The notes under the pieces were generated by a model. It ran no database searches. It was not told the DNA's origin and was given only the letters and a program-made list of their open reading frames with translations. Shown here in pieces: positions 45,187 to 53,830 of a stretch of 64,000 bases of DNA. The first letter of the stretch is position 1. Every line of letters begins with the position of its first letter. The position numbers and the translations under genes are program-made. The DNA is from Pelobium manganitolerans. Lineage in GTDB: Bacteria > Bacteroidota > Bacteroidia > Sphingobacteriales > Sphingobacteriaceae. Location of the stretch: assembly GCF_003609575.1 (NCBI RefSeq), contig NZ_MBTA01000001.1, positions 455,561-519,560 on the forward strand, given 5' to 3'.

Positions 45187-46329
45187 TTAATACGCTTCAT
45201 TCCAAACCACCCTTTTCACATAATCAACATAACTAATGATAACCCGCACCACTTTATCAGACACATTCGGCATCGAATAATCCGCTACTTTTCTAAAATT
45301 CCGGTTCCCTCCGCGCTCTTGATATTGTAGCTGGGTTAAAGCCTGCATAATTCGTTCGGTATTCATGCCTACCATCATTACTGAAGCTTCTTCCATGGCT
45401 TCAGGACGCTCGTGGGCGTCTCTTAAATTTAAAGCAGGAAAATTTAAGGTTGATGATTCCTCCGAAATTGTTCCGCTATCTGATAGTACAGCATAAGCAT
45501 GAAGTTGTAAAGCATTATAATCGTTAAAGCCCAAAGGTTTTAAAAACTGGACCTCGGGACGCATCTCTATCTTTTTACTTTCAATCATTTTACGGGTGCG
45601 CGGATGCGTACTTACAATAATAGGATAACCGTATTTTTCGGCGATCCTATTCAAGCTTTCCATTAAGCCAGAAAAGTTTTTCTCGCTGTTGATGTTCTCT
45701 TCTCTGTGAGAAGAAACAACAAAGTATTGATGCTTCTGTAGGTTTAGTCTCGTTAAAATGTCCGAGTTTTCGATATCGGGCAAGTAATGAGTCAATACCT
45801 CTAACATCGGGGAGCCAGTTTTAATAATACGGTCTGCTGGCAAACCCTCTCGCAACAAGTATTCGCGAGCAATATCAGAATAAGTTAAATTGATGTCAGA
45901 AATATGATCGACAATTTTGCGGTTCGTTTCTTCAGGTACGCGCTGGTCGAAACAACGATTCCCGGCTTCCATATGAAATATTGGAATATGCCGCTTTTTT
46001 GCAGGTATGGCACACAGGCAACTATTTGTATCACCTAAAACCAGAAAAGCATCGGGCTTTAAGTCTTCCAATAGTGGATCTATTTTTATCAATATTTGTC
46101 CGACTGTTTCCGTAGCTGTGGAACCCGCAGCGTTCAAGAAATAATCAGGCTTACGGATTTTCAGATCGTCAAAAAATATCTGATTGAGCTCGTAGTCGTA
46201 ATTTTGCCCGGTATGAACAATGAGATGTTCAATTGCGTCGGAAGAATCCAAAGCAGCCATCACACGCGCCAAGCGGATAATCTCAGGTCGGGTGCCAACC
46301 ACTGTCATCACTTTTAGTTTTTTTCCCAT
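45187..46329 (-). CDS. fnlC: UDP-N-acetylglucosamine 2-epimerase-like, CapG/FnlC type
   Basis: A 380-residue non-hydrolysing 2-epimerase. VVGTRPEIIRLARVM, HMEAGNRCFDQRVPEETNR and DSGTISEESSTL are intact. With CapE and CapF next to it, the expected reaction is C2 epimerisation of UDP-2-acetamido-2,6-dideoxy-L-talose to UDP-L-FucNAc, the last step of UDP-L-FucNAc synthesis. Standard WecB (UDP-ManNAc) is the alternative, but the gene order favours FnlC/CapG. It follows capF by an 81-base gap with no obvious feature. Confidence 0.9.
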   Translation of the reverse strand: MGKKLKVMTVVGTRPEIIRLARVMAALDSSDAIEHLIVHTGQNYDYELNQIFFDDLKIRKPDYFLNAAGSTATETVGQILIKIDPLLEDLKPDAFLVLGDTNSCLCAIPAKKRHIPIFHMEAGNRCFDQRVPEETNRKIVDHISDINLTYSDIAREYLLREGLPADRIIKTGSPMLEVLTHYLPDIENSDILTRLNLQKHQYFVVSSHREENINSEKNFSGLMESLNRIAEKYGYPIIVSTHPRTRKMIESKKIEMRPEVQFLKPLGFNDYNALQLHAYAVLSDSGTISEESSTLNFPALNLRDAHERPEAMEEASVMMVGMNTERIMQALTQLQYQERGGNRNFRKVADYSMPNVSDKVVRVIISYVDYVKRVVWNEAY

Positions 46330-46410
46330 ATTAATATTGATCAGCGAATCGTATATCTTCCTACTCGTATAAATTAAAAATTATTCTGAATTTCTAAGCT
46401 GTTTGGACCA

Positions 46411-47532
46411 TTAAACTTTTTCAAAAAACGTATCTGGATCAGCAGGGTCATAGAATTCGTTTATCCAAAAATTAGTGTACAAATCTTCATCACCCACATT
46501 TTTGATATTATGCGTGTACCAAATTGGCATGTCCACATAGGCAGGTTCGTCACCATCCAAATAAAAATCTAACACTTCATCACTATTAACTTTCCTTAAC
46601 TGAATCAGCGCCTTTCCTTTGATCACAGCAAAACGCTCTATTTTTCTGGTATGGTAATGATTGCCACGAGTGACGCCGGGACGCGTGGTTGAAAATGAAA
46701 CCTGCCCGCCAACGTTCAAACGAATAATCTCTACAAAAGCCCCTCTATCGTCTGCATGCTCTACCAATTTAACAGGGTTACGATGCTTAATATCGATATA
46801 ACTTCTAAATGTGTTAAAAAGATTTAGTTCGAACTTAGAATTCAAATCTGGGATAATTCCTTTCTCAAAATAATCTGTCTTATATTTTTGAAGTAGCTTT
46901 AAAACTACAGAAACCTTTTCTTCGTGCGTATGCCCAACGCTTGTTAAAGTCTTTTTTGTATAATTCCTAATTTCATCTAAAAAAGTATTTATCAGCTCTC
47001 CTACATAAATTAATTTCACATTTCCATCAACCTCTATTTTAGGCTGCTCCTTATGTGTAAGCTGATGCGAAAATGTAGCGATAAAGGAATTGTAATAGGG
47101 ATGACCGAAGGGACCAAAAACATTAGGTATAATAAATCCCGAGAATCGAGCATCATTTCTCTTGGCCCATTCTGCCAGCAATTGTCTGCCTTCCTTTTTG
47201 CTTTTGCCGTACAAATTGTCTTTTTCTTCTTGCGATGAGGATGAAAACAAAATATGCGGCTTGCTATTAGTTGCTTCAAGTGCCTTTATCAGTTTTTTAA
47301 CCAATCGCAAATTGGTGTTATAGATCACTTCCGGGTCGTTATGGCGGTTCATTGCTGCTAAATGAACCACTACATCACACTTGCTCACAAAAGCGCCTAA
47401 CTTTTCCACTGAATCAAAAAAATCTTTTTCAAAGTTTATACGCTCAAATTCTTCGGGAAAGAGACCCAGCGTATTGTATAGATGTTGACCTATAAAACCT
47501 GCCTGACCGGTTATACCTATTTTGATTTTCAT
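46411..47532 (-). CDS. fnlB: CapF/FnlB bifunctional reductase-epimerase
   Basis: A 373-residue protein with an N-terminal SDR reductase domain (ITGQAGFIGQHLYNTL; catalytic LYGKSKKEGR) and a C-terminal cupin from about 255 (GNHYHTRKIERFAVIKGKAL with the metal-binding His residues). In CapF the cupin epimerises C3 of the 4-keto sugar and the SDR domain reduces C4, giving UDP-2-acetamido-2,6-dideoxy-L-talose. Its ATG overlaps the lone cupin gene stop by 4 bases. Both domains look complete. Confidence 0.92.
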   Translation of the reverse strand: MKIKIGITGQAGFIGQHLYNTLGLFPEEFERINFEKDFFDSVEKLGAFVSKCDVVVHLAAMNRHNDPEVIYNTNLRLVKKLIKALEATNSKPHILFSSSSQEEKDNLYGKSKKEGRQLLAEWAKRNDARFSGFIIPNVFGPFGHPYYNSFIATFSHQLTHKEQPKIEVDGNVKLIYVGELINTFLDEIRNYTKKTLTSVGHTHEEKVSVVLKLLQKYKTDYFEKGIIPDLNSKFELNLFNTFRSYIDIKHRNPVKLVEHADDRGAFVEIIRLNVGGQVSFSTTRPGVTRGNHYHTRKIERFAVIKGKALIQLRKVNSDEVLDFYLDGDEPAYVDMPIWYTHNIKNVGDEDLYTNFWINEFYDPADPDTFFEKV

Positions 47533-47960
47533 TTCAATTCGATAAAATAATCGGTTGCAAAAAGGTAATCATCTTTAACAACCTCGTCTATCTTGCTATC
47601 CGCAAATATCAATAATGTTGAGTTCGGTTCCAGTGCCCGCAAACTGCTCGCATATCCCTTTGGCACATGCAATACGGTGTTTTCTTTCGCAGAGAGATCA
47701 AAATGATGTTGCTTAAGATGAGGGTTTGGATTATCCCAATTATCAATTTCAACTAATTTTATTTCAAAAGCGCCTTGCGTTGCATGAAACCAGCGTTGCT
47801 CAATTTTATGAGCTCTCCAAGCTCTTACAACTGTGGTGTCCGGATGCGATATTTTGTAAAATCGTTTGACCTCTGCCATGTCAAAATCATTAACGAAACC
47901 GAGTGTTCCTCTTACATCGGTATGGCTACCGCCATTTATAACTTTCGGACGGTTAAGCAT
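47529..47960 (-). CDS. Stand-alone cupin, sugar-nucleotide isomerase/epimerase-like (WxcM/FdtA group)
   Basis: A 143-residue RmlC-like cupin with HTDVRGTLGFVNDFDMAEVKR, YKISHPDTTVVRAWRAHK and VLHVPKGYASSLRALE. It resembles WxcM/FdtA-type 3,4-ketoisomerases and sugar epimerases. It is wedged between capE (1-base overlap) and capF (4-base overlap), so it is translated with them. CapF already has a cupin, so the need for a second one is unclear: it may assist C5/C3 epimerisation or change the sugar made. I recall this same order from other Bacteroidota. Confidence 0.75.
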   Translation of the reverse strand: MLNRPKVINGGSHTDVRGTLGFVNDFDMAEVKRFYKISHPDTTVVRAWRAHKIEQRWFHATQGAFEIKLVEIDNWDNPNPHLKQHHFDLSAKENTVLHVPKGYASSLRALEPNSTLLIFADSKIDEVVKDDYLFATDYFIELK

Positions 47961-48997
47961 TAGCCTGGATATTGAACTACGCTTAAATCCCCAAAAACTT
48001 CTTTCTTGATTAAAGGAAGATTCGAAAGCAATTTTTTCATTCCTGCTACACCTTGTTGTTCGGTATTATGCGAATGGTAGTCTTCTATGGTTGCAATGTC
48101 CGTTTCTCCTTCAGAGAAATATTGTGCATAATTTAGGTTACGATTATCCGCAGGAATTCTGTAAAACTCACCCATATCTTGTGCTTTCACCATTTCTTCG
48201 CGTGTACAGAGTGTTTCATAAAGCTTTTCTCCATGGCGTGTTCCGATAATTTTCACTTCGCTTTTCACCCCGCAAAGTTCTTGAAGTGCTTGTGCTAAAT
48301 CTCCAATAGTACCAGCAGGAGCTTTATTTACAAACAGATCACCAGGGTTGCCATGTTCAAAAGCAAAAAGCACTAAATCAACGGCATCTTCTAAAGACAT
48401 TAAAAAGCGCGTCATGTTGGGATCTGTAATGGTTAAAGGCTGCTTACTTTTTATTTGCTTTAAAAACAAAGGAATTACGGAGCCTCTTGAGGCCATTACG
48501 TTGCCATAGCGCGTTAAGCAGACGGTGGTTTCTGTCGAATTTCTGGATGCCGCGATGGCTACTTTTTCCATCAAGGCTTTAGAAATTCCCATGGCATTAA
48601 TAGGGTAGGCGGCTTTATCTGTACTTAGGCAAATAACCTTGTTTACTTTATTTGCCATTGCCGAATCAATGACGTTTTGTGTACCAAACACATTGGTTTT
48701 TGTAGCTTCTATCGGAAAAAATTCGCAAGAAGGAACTTGCTTTAATGCAGCGGCATGAAACACGTAATCTACTCCCTGCATCGCCCGGTTAACGCTATTG
48801 ATATCTCTAACATCCCCAATATAAAATTTCAGCTTCTCGTTTTTCAAGGCGTTACGCATATCATCTTGTTTTTTCTCGTCTCTAGAAAATATGCGTATTT
48901 CTTTAAAATGATCGGTATGTAAAAAGCGGTGTAACACTGCCGAACCGAATGATCCGGTACCGCCTGTTATAAGTAGAGTTTTGTTTTTGATTAACAT
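47960..48997 (-). CDS. fnlA: CapE/FnlA UDP-GlcNAc 4,6-dehydratase/5-epimerase
   Basis: A soluble 345-residue SDR. TGGTGSFGSAVLHRFL is the NAD loop; the active site STDKAAYPINAMGISKALME shows Met-x3-Lys in place of Tyr-x3-Lys, as in CapE and FnlA. It converts UDP-GlcNAc to a 4-keto-6-deoxy sugar with inversion at C5, the first step to UDP-L-FucNAc. It has no membrane helices, unlike the WbpM-like paralogue at 37-39 kb. It lies 23 bases after hisF and overlaps the cupin by one base. Confidence 0.93.
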   Translation of the reverse strand: MLIKNKTLLITGGTGSFGSAVLHRFLHTDHFKEIRIFSRDEKKQDDMRNALKNEKLKFYIGDVRDINSVNRAMQGVDYVFHAAALKQVPSCEFFPIEATKTNVFGTQNVIDSAMANKVNKVICLSTDKAAYPINAMGISKALMEKVAIAASRNSTETTVCLTRYGNVMASRGSVIPLFLKQIKSKQPLTITDPNMTRFLMSLEDAVDLVLFAFEHGNPGDLFVNKAPAGTIGDLAQALQELCGVKSEVKIIGTRHGEKLYETLCTREEMVKAQDMGEFYRIPADNRNLNYAQYFSEGETDIATIEDYHSHNTEQQGVAGMKKLLSNLPLIKKEVFGDLSVVQYPG

Positions 48998-49020
48998 GAT
49001 TTTTATTTATAAAAATTACT

Positions 49021-49791
49021 CTAGACGTTGTTTTTGATTAGCGTGTCTTTTTCTGCCCTAGTCGGATAGTTGATTAACACTGCTTTATAAACACCTTTAA
49101 ATACGAAGAGGCTTCCGGCTGCTACGCCTATAACACCGTGTTTATTTATCACTTTTGCTATATCGTCCAAAGAGCCTGCGCCACCCAGAACGGTGATAGG
49201 CACCGTAATTTTTTCTCGAATTTTATCAATTAACGGCATATCGTAGCCTTTCATTGCGCCGTCTTGGTCTATCGAATTGATGACTATTTCTCCGGCACCA
49301 AGGTTTTGGGCCTCTTCTACAAATTTTAATGGATTTAAACCTGTACTTTTTTTACCGTTATGCGTGTATATTTCGTAGCCTCCAAACAGCTTTTTCTTTA
49401 CGTCTAAAACTATGATCACGCTTTGGTTACCTACACGCTGGGCTATTTCGGAAATCAATTGAGGTTGTTCAATAACGGCACTGCTTACCGCAATTTTCTC
49501 AATCCCTAGGCCGAATATACGTTGCGCCTGTTCAACTGTCTTTACTCCACCACCATAACAAAGTGGCATTCTTGATTGATTTGCTAATTTCTCAATCAAT
49601 GAATAATCAGGTTCTTTATTTAAAACAGTGGCATCAATGTCGAATACAGCTAATTCATCAACCTCCTTTTCATTAAAAATTTTCACTGCATTAATAGGAT
49701 CGCCCACGTACTTGCCGTTTTTGAAGTTAACGGTTTTCACTAAACCACCATCGTGCACTAAAAGACTAGGGATAATTCTCGGTCGCAACAT
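49021..49791 (-). CDS. HisF-like cyclase subunit of a sugar-amidation system
   Basis: A 256-residue TIM barrel related to imidazole-glycerol-phosphate synthase HisF: CYGGGVKTVEQAQRIFGLG, VLGGAGSLDDIAKV. In true HisF, Asp11 sits in a RIIPCLDV-type motif; here the motif reads RIIPSLLVHDGG, with Leu at that place, while the second Asp region (VIIVLDVKKK) is kept. With HisH and an LfnA/WbpG-like amidotransferase it should channel ammonia for acetamidino-group formation, as in O-antigen hisH/hisF copies, and not make histidine. It overlaps hisH by one base. Confidence 0.87.
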   Translation of the reverse strand: MLRPRIIPSLLVHDGGLVKTVNFKNGKYVGDPINAVKIFNEKEVDELAVFDIDATVLNKEPDYSLIEKLANQSRMPLCYGGGVKTVEQAQRIFGLGIEKIAVSSAVIEQPQLISEIAQRVGNQSVIIVLDVKKKLFGGYEIYTHNGKKSTGLNPLKFVEEAQNLGAGEIVINSIDQDGAMKGYDMPLIDKIREKITVPITVLGGAGSLDDIAKVINKHGVIGVAAGSLFVFKGVYKAVLINYPTRAEKDTLIKNNV

Positions 49792-50405
49792 TATATCTTG
49801 GCAAAATTGTGTAAAAGCCTTTCTCCATATGAGTGGCTTTTTTCTGGGTGAAACTGAATGCCATAAATATTTTCCCGGTTTATGGCAGCGGTAAACCGGA
49901 TTCCATAGTCAGATTCGGCAATGCTGTTTTCGGCAAGATGGCAATGGAAATAATAGCTATGCAAAAAATAAAAAATTGCATCTTGCTCCAAACCTTCAAA
50001 TAAAGGGTGCGAAGTTGTAGGTTTAACATCATTCCAACCCATATGAGGAAGTTTAGTGATCTGCTGTATCGTTGATTCGTCGAATCTTTTGACTTGCCCA
50101 TCAATCCATCGTAAGCCATTTAATTTTCCTTCTTCGCTCCCATTGCTCATCATCTGCATGCCTACGCAGATGCCAATTACCGGCTTTTTCTCGTTTAAAA
50201 CCAAATCATCTAAACGTTCTCGCATGCCCGACTCATTTAAGCGCGTCATTGCATAATCAAAAGAACCCACCCCTGGCAGTATTAACTTCTCAACGCTTGT
50301 TAAGTCTTCGATGCCTTTGGCGATACGCGTAGGAATACTAAGGCGCTTATAAACATTTTGAAATGCAAAGATATTGCCTACCCCGTAGTCAATTATGGTG
50401 ATCAT
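49791..50405 (-). CDS. HisH-like glutamine amidotransferase of a sugar-amidation system
   Basis: A 204-residue class-I glutamine amidotransferase. The catalytic cysteine lies in GICVGMQMMSNGSEEG near residue 81, with the His-Glu pair in IQFHPEKSHSYG near 185-192, so glutaminase activity should be intact. It supplies ammonia through HisF to the LfnA/WbpG-like partner. It overlaps lfnA by 4 bases and hisF by one base, a fully coupled trio. Histidine biosynthesis is unlikely, since no other his gene is near. Confidence 0.88.
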   Translation of the reverse strand: MITIIDYGVGNIFAFQNVYKRLSIPTRIAKGIEDLTSVEKLILPGVGSFDYAMTRLNESGMRERLDDLVLNEKKPVIGICVGMQMMSNGSEEGKLNGLRWIDGQVKRFDESTIQQITKLPHMGWNDVKPTTSHPLFEGLEQDAIFYFLHSYYFHCHLAENSIAESDYGIRFTAAINRENIYGIQFHPEKSHSYGERLLHNFAKI

Positions 50406-51532
50406 CTGAACAATCTTTTTTCTAAACCCAATATGGTCATTGCTTTAGAGCCAGCTTTTATAATGCCCATTTTGTTTTTATAATCTTTATAAGTTCTATT
50501 CTTTCCTTCAAAAATAGCTTGTAGCTCTTCCTTTCTCAAATCTAATTTGTCTGCCACATACTCAAATTCTTTCTGTAAAAAATCTTCTGAAAGTTCTGGT
50601 CTGGATATCCGTTCCAAAGCTTCCTCGCGGGTCATTTGACCTGTTAAAATCAAGCTGGAGAAGTGAGCCCTTCGCTTTTCAAATCCAAACTTCCTGGGCA
50701 ACCAATAGTCTTCATAGAAACGGGTAAAGCGCGATTCGTGATGTTTGTGTTGGAAGCTTTCCCAGCCGTATTTTTCAAATAGAAATTTCTCTACATCTTT
50801 TTTAATATATGGAACCAGATTTAAAGGTTTAAAAACCTTCATCCCCAAAACATATCTGTAATAAATTTTGTAGCTCAAAATATCAACCAAGGGAAACGTT
50901 TTTAGTGGCCTTTGTCCAAATTTGGCATGGATATCCTTCACAAGAAGTGTATCTATGCCGGGAAAGCCCCCCCACTCTTCGGGTTCTCGGCAACACTCTG
51001 TAGAGTAGTTGCCGCCAGTTAACACATATTTTATCTTATGTTTTTTTGCGAATTTGTATAAAGCGGAGAAAAAGGCATAATCTTGTGGCAAATCTTGGTC
51101 TGCAATTTGAGATTTTAGAAAAGCAAGTTGTAAATCTTTCATCTCTTGCCAGTTGATCACTTCGGTGTACAAATCTAAATTTAGGCCATTGACTAATTTC
51201 TCAATGTTTCCTACCGCCTTATCTGTATTCCAACCTGCATCAACATGAAAAATTAATGGTCGTAAACCCATCACTTCTTTGGCTACATAAGCAGCATAAG
51301 AGCTATCTAATCCTCCACTAAGTCCAATGATGCAGTCAAAATCGCGCCCCTTGCCGTCAGCTTTAATCTTTTCTGCCTCCGCCATTAAAGCCGAAAAACC
51401 TCTTTCATCGGTATGCCAATTCGGCACTATGTTTTCAATATAGTTTGTATAATAGTCACTTTCTCCTTTATCGTTGAAAACGATATTGGGGTCTGTAGTA
51501 TCCATTATTGTTTTTGTGCAGATTTGGTACAT
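50402..51532 (-). CDS. N-acetyl sugar amidotransferase (LfnA/WbpG/WbuX family)
   Basis: A 376-residue PP-loop ATPase: IIGLSGGLDSSYAAYVA (about 64-80) is the ATP-pyrophosphatase signature. It uses ammonia from HisH/HisF to convert an N-acetyl to an acetamidino group. Beside a full fnlABC set, the L-FucNAc-specific LfnA/WbuX role is the best reading, giving L-FucNAm. The N terminus usually has two Cys-x2-Cys pairs; here it reads YQICTKTIMDTTDP and GESDYYTNY, so three of the four cysteines appear replaced. It starts 3 bases from the previous gene. Confidence 0.84.
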   Translation of the reverse strand: MYQICTKTIMDTTDPNIVFNDKGESDYYTNYIENIVPNWHTDERGFSALMAEAEKIKADGKGRDFDCIIGLSGGLDSSYAAYVAKEVMGLRPLIFHVDAGWNTDKAVGNIEKLVNGLNLDLYTEVINWQEMKDLQLAFLKSQIADQDLPQDYAFFSALYKFAKKHKIKYVLTGGNYSTECCREPEEWGGFPGIDTLLVKDIHAKFGQRPLKTFPLVDILSYKIYYRYVLGMKVFKPLNLVPYIKKDVEKFLFEKYGWESFQHKHHESRFTRFYEDYWLPRKFGFEKRRAHFSSLILTGQMTREEALERISRPELSEDFLQKEFEYVADKLDLRKEELQAIFEGKNRTYKDYKNKMGIIKAGSKAMTILGLEKRLFR

Positions 51533-51535
51533 ATG

Positions 51536-52651
51536 TTATAACTTTGTTCTAGATTCGATAATTGAACCGAAAATTGTTCTCATAGCACCTACAAACCTTT
51601 CGGAACGATAATGCTTACACGCATACTCGTAGTTTGAATTTGCTATTTCGAAGAGATTTTTTGAGTTACTGATAATCTCGAAAATATTTTTCAAAGATTC
51701 GACATCCATCTTCCTTGCTTCAAACCCATTTTTTTTATCTTGAAACACATCTTTTATTCCGCTGTGATTTGTTGTGACAAGAACGCAGCCCGACGCATAA
51801 GCTTCTAAAATGCAAAATGGCTGGCCTTCATAAGGGTAATAGGTAGGCAGACAAAATACGTGAGCTTTATGATAGAGCTGCTGCTTTTCATTGCCACTAA
51901 CCAAGCCATGATAGTGAAGATTTTCAAAATTCTTAATACTATTTAAAAATATTTTTTTGCTTTCGATACTGCCAAACCCCCCAGCAAAGTCAATTGCAGT
52001 TTTTCTCTGTTGCTCCTTATCAAGTAAAGCATAAGCTTCAACAATCTCTTTATACCCCTTACCGTAAATGAAATTGCTAATAAACAAAACACGAATTGGA
52101 CAATCTTCTTGAAATTTCGCAGATATGGCGGATTTCGTGTTGAATAAATAATTCTCTGCGAAGTTATTCACTACATGTATTTTTCTTGGATCGACTACTT
52201 TTGCGAAAAAATCTGCTTGAGTTTGCCCTTCTACAATTATGGCTCGCAACCTGTTTAAGAAGAAACTATTTAAATAGAACTGCAATCCACTTTTCTTATC
52301 TAAAATCCTTTTCATTCCTGCGCCGCCAAACATATGAATAACTGTAACCTTCAGTTTGCGTTTTAACAAAAGATAAAGCAGGATATCCTTTAGATTGCCT
52401 GCAAAAGACTCAGATATCGTAAAATATATAAGATCTTTATTCCTTCCTTTGCGATAAACTTGCCCGAAGATTTTAAAGATCTGGATAATACGAGATAGAG
52501 AGTTTATACCTGCACTATAGCTGCTTTTACTTAAGTTTATTACTTCGACGTCATTTTCTTGCTTTAAATTATCGTATAAAATTTTGACCGGTAAAGAATT
52601 CCCAGTCATAGGTGGTGGTAAAGGGGCAATAATTAAAATTCGGTTTTTCAT
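51536..52651 (-). CDS. Glycosyltransferase family 4
   Basis: A 371-residue GT-B enzyme. The N-terminal APLPPPMTGNSLPVKIL loop and the C-terminal region with FISNFIYGKGYKEIVEAY and the acidic EGQPFCILEAYASGCVLVTT (E-x7-E-like) identify the GT4 group. It would add one sugar to the lipid-linked repeat unit on the cytoplasmic face. Donor and linkage cannot be predicted. It lies between a second glycosyltransferase (38-base gap) and lfnA (3-base gap). Confidence 0.85.
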   Translation of the reverse strand: MKNRILIIAPLPPPMTGNSLPVKILYDNLKQENDVEVINLSKSSYSAGINSLSRIIQIFKIFGQVYRKGRNKDLIYFTISESFAGNLKDILLYLLLKRKLKVTVIHMFGGAGMKRILDKKSGLQFYLNSFFLNRLRAIIVEGQTQADFFAKVVDPRKIHVVNNFAENYLFNTKSAISAKFQEDCPIRVLFISNFIYGKGYKEIVEAYALLDKEQQRKTAIDFAGGFGSIESKKIFLNSIKNFENLHYHGLVSGNEKQQLYHKAHVFCLPTYYPYEGQPFCILEAYASGCVLVTTNHSGIKDVFQDKKNGFEARKMDVESLKNIFEIISNSKNLFEIANSNYEYACKHYRSERFVGAMRTIFGSIIESRTKL

Positions 52652-52689
52652 TTATCTGTTTTATAGTGTAAGGCTTCACAAAAATTTTT

Positions 52690-53829
52690 TCACTGCATCG
52701 TTATAGTGACCATTCTCAAAAAATTATCTGCCATTATACCTGTGTTAAATTTATGCTGTGCTGAGAATTTTGCAGCTAATCGCATATTTGCTTCAACACT
52801 TTCATTGCTAAAAAAGGATACGACTTTTTCTTTAAGATGCGTGGCATCTCCTTCGCGAAACAAGAGTCCATTTTTGCCATCTTCTAACGCGACAATTTCG
52901 GGTCCGTGCCTTTTAAAATCATCATTAGTTAAAACTGGTACTCCATATGCAAAGGCGTGAAGTAATGAAAGCCCAATTGAAGCGGGATGTATCATCAATC
53001 TTGAGCTTAAAAACCAGGGAGCTAGGGCTTGCTCATCATATAAATCGCCAATTAGACGCACGTGATTGTTCATTCCCAAGGTCTTTACCATATTTTCCAA
53101 ATGTTGATGTTCCTCCCCAGAGCCAATAATGCACCAAATAATGCTGGGAATTTGAGTAACGATGTCAGGAAGTGAGTTCAAGAACAAGTCTAACTGGTTT
53201 TTTTTTGTCAGCCTTGCACAGCTTAGTACAACCAGCTTGGCCTCTAAACCATTTTTAATCTGCCAATAAGACAATTTACCCTTATTCCAACGAGAAATGA
53301 TGCTATCGATTTCTTCTTGATCTAAACCATTATTCATTCCTATAATATTATGTTTGGGCCACTGCTTTTTTAAAACACGCGCCTCAAAATCATTATATAC
53401 AAATACGTTATTAAAGCATCTTGTCCAGGCTAACCTTATTTTTTCAAACAGAGGTTTTGCATTGAATGAGTGAGCCATCGTCCATAATACAACCTTTTTA
53501 TTTAACAGCCTCAACAAAGTAGCCAATATAAAATGAGAGGCATATCTTGGGTTGCCATCTACGAACACTAAATCGTACTTTTTGAAAATTTTTAGAAATG
53601 GCAAAAACTGCCATACGAAAACTTCTTTACTTATACCCCAAAAAGAAACAGTCTTTATCTGTTCATATCCCTTTATTGTACGAAGCCCAGTTCTCGGTAT
53701 TTCCGATTGGCAGTATACATCAATTTTCAGATTTTTTTCATTGAACAAACGTTTATAAAATCCTTCTCGATATTTTGGGACTACGTTTGTCACAATTGCT
53801 ATCTTCAATGGATGTTGCTCACGAGACAT
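52690..53829 (-). CDS. Glycosyltransferase family 4
   Basis: About 379 residues, GT-B fold. KIAIVTNVVPKYREGFYKRL at the N terminus, VVLSCARLTKKNQLDLFLNS, CIIGSGEEHQHLENMVKTLG, and HPASIGLSLLHAFAYGVPVL mark the GT4 donor site. The ATG at 53829 (MSREQHPLK) avoids the overlap with the wzy-like gene that the ATG at 53838 would cause; either is possible. The sugar specificity is unknown. Confidence 0.83.
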   Translation of the reverse strand: MSREQHPLKIAIVTNVVPKYREGFYKRLFNEKNLKIDVYCQSEIPRTGLRTIKGYEQIKTVSFWGISKEVFVWQFLPFLKIFKKYDLVFVDGNPRYASHFILATLLRLLNKKVVLWTMAHSFNAKPLFEKIRLAWTRCFNNVFVYNDFEARVLKKQWPKHNIIGMNNGLDQEEIDSIISRWNKGKLSYWQIKNGLEAKLVVLSCARLTKKNQLDLFLNSLPDIVTQIPSIIWCIIGSGEEHQHLENMVKTLGMNNHVRLIGDLYDEQALAPWFLSSRLMIHPASIGLSLLHAFAYGVPVLTNDDFKRHGPEIVALEDGKNGLLFREGDATHLKEKVVSFFSNESVEANMRLAAKFSAQHKFNTGIMADNFLRMVTITMQ

Positions 53830-53830
53830 T

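Noticed and set aside
49021..50405. HisF and HisH as part of histidine biosynthesis
   Set aside because: No other his genes are adjacent; both overlap the sugar amidotransferase gene run, and the Asp11 motif is lost in HisF.
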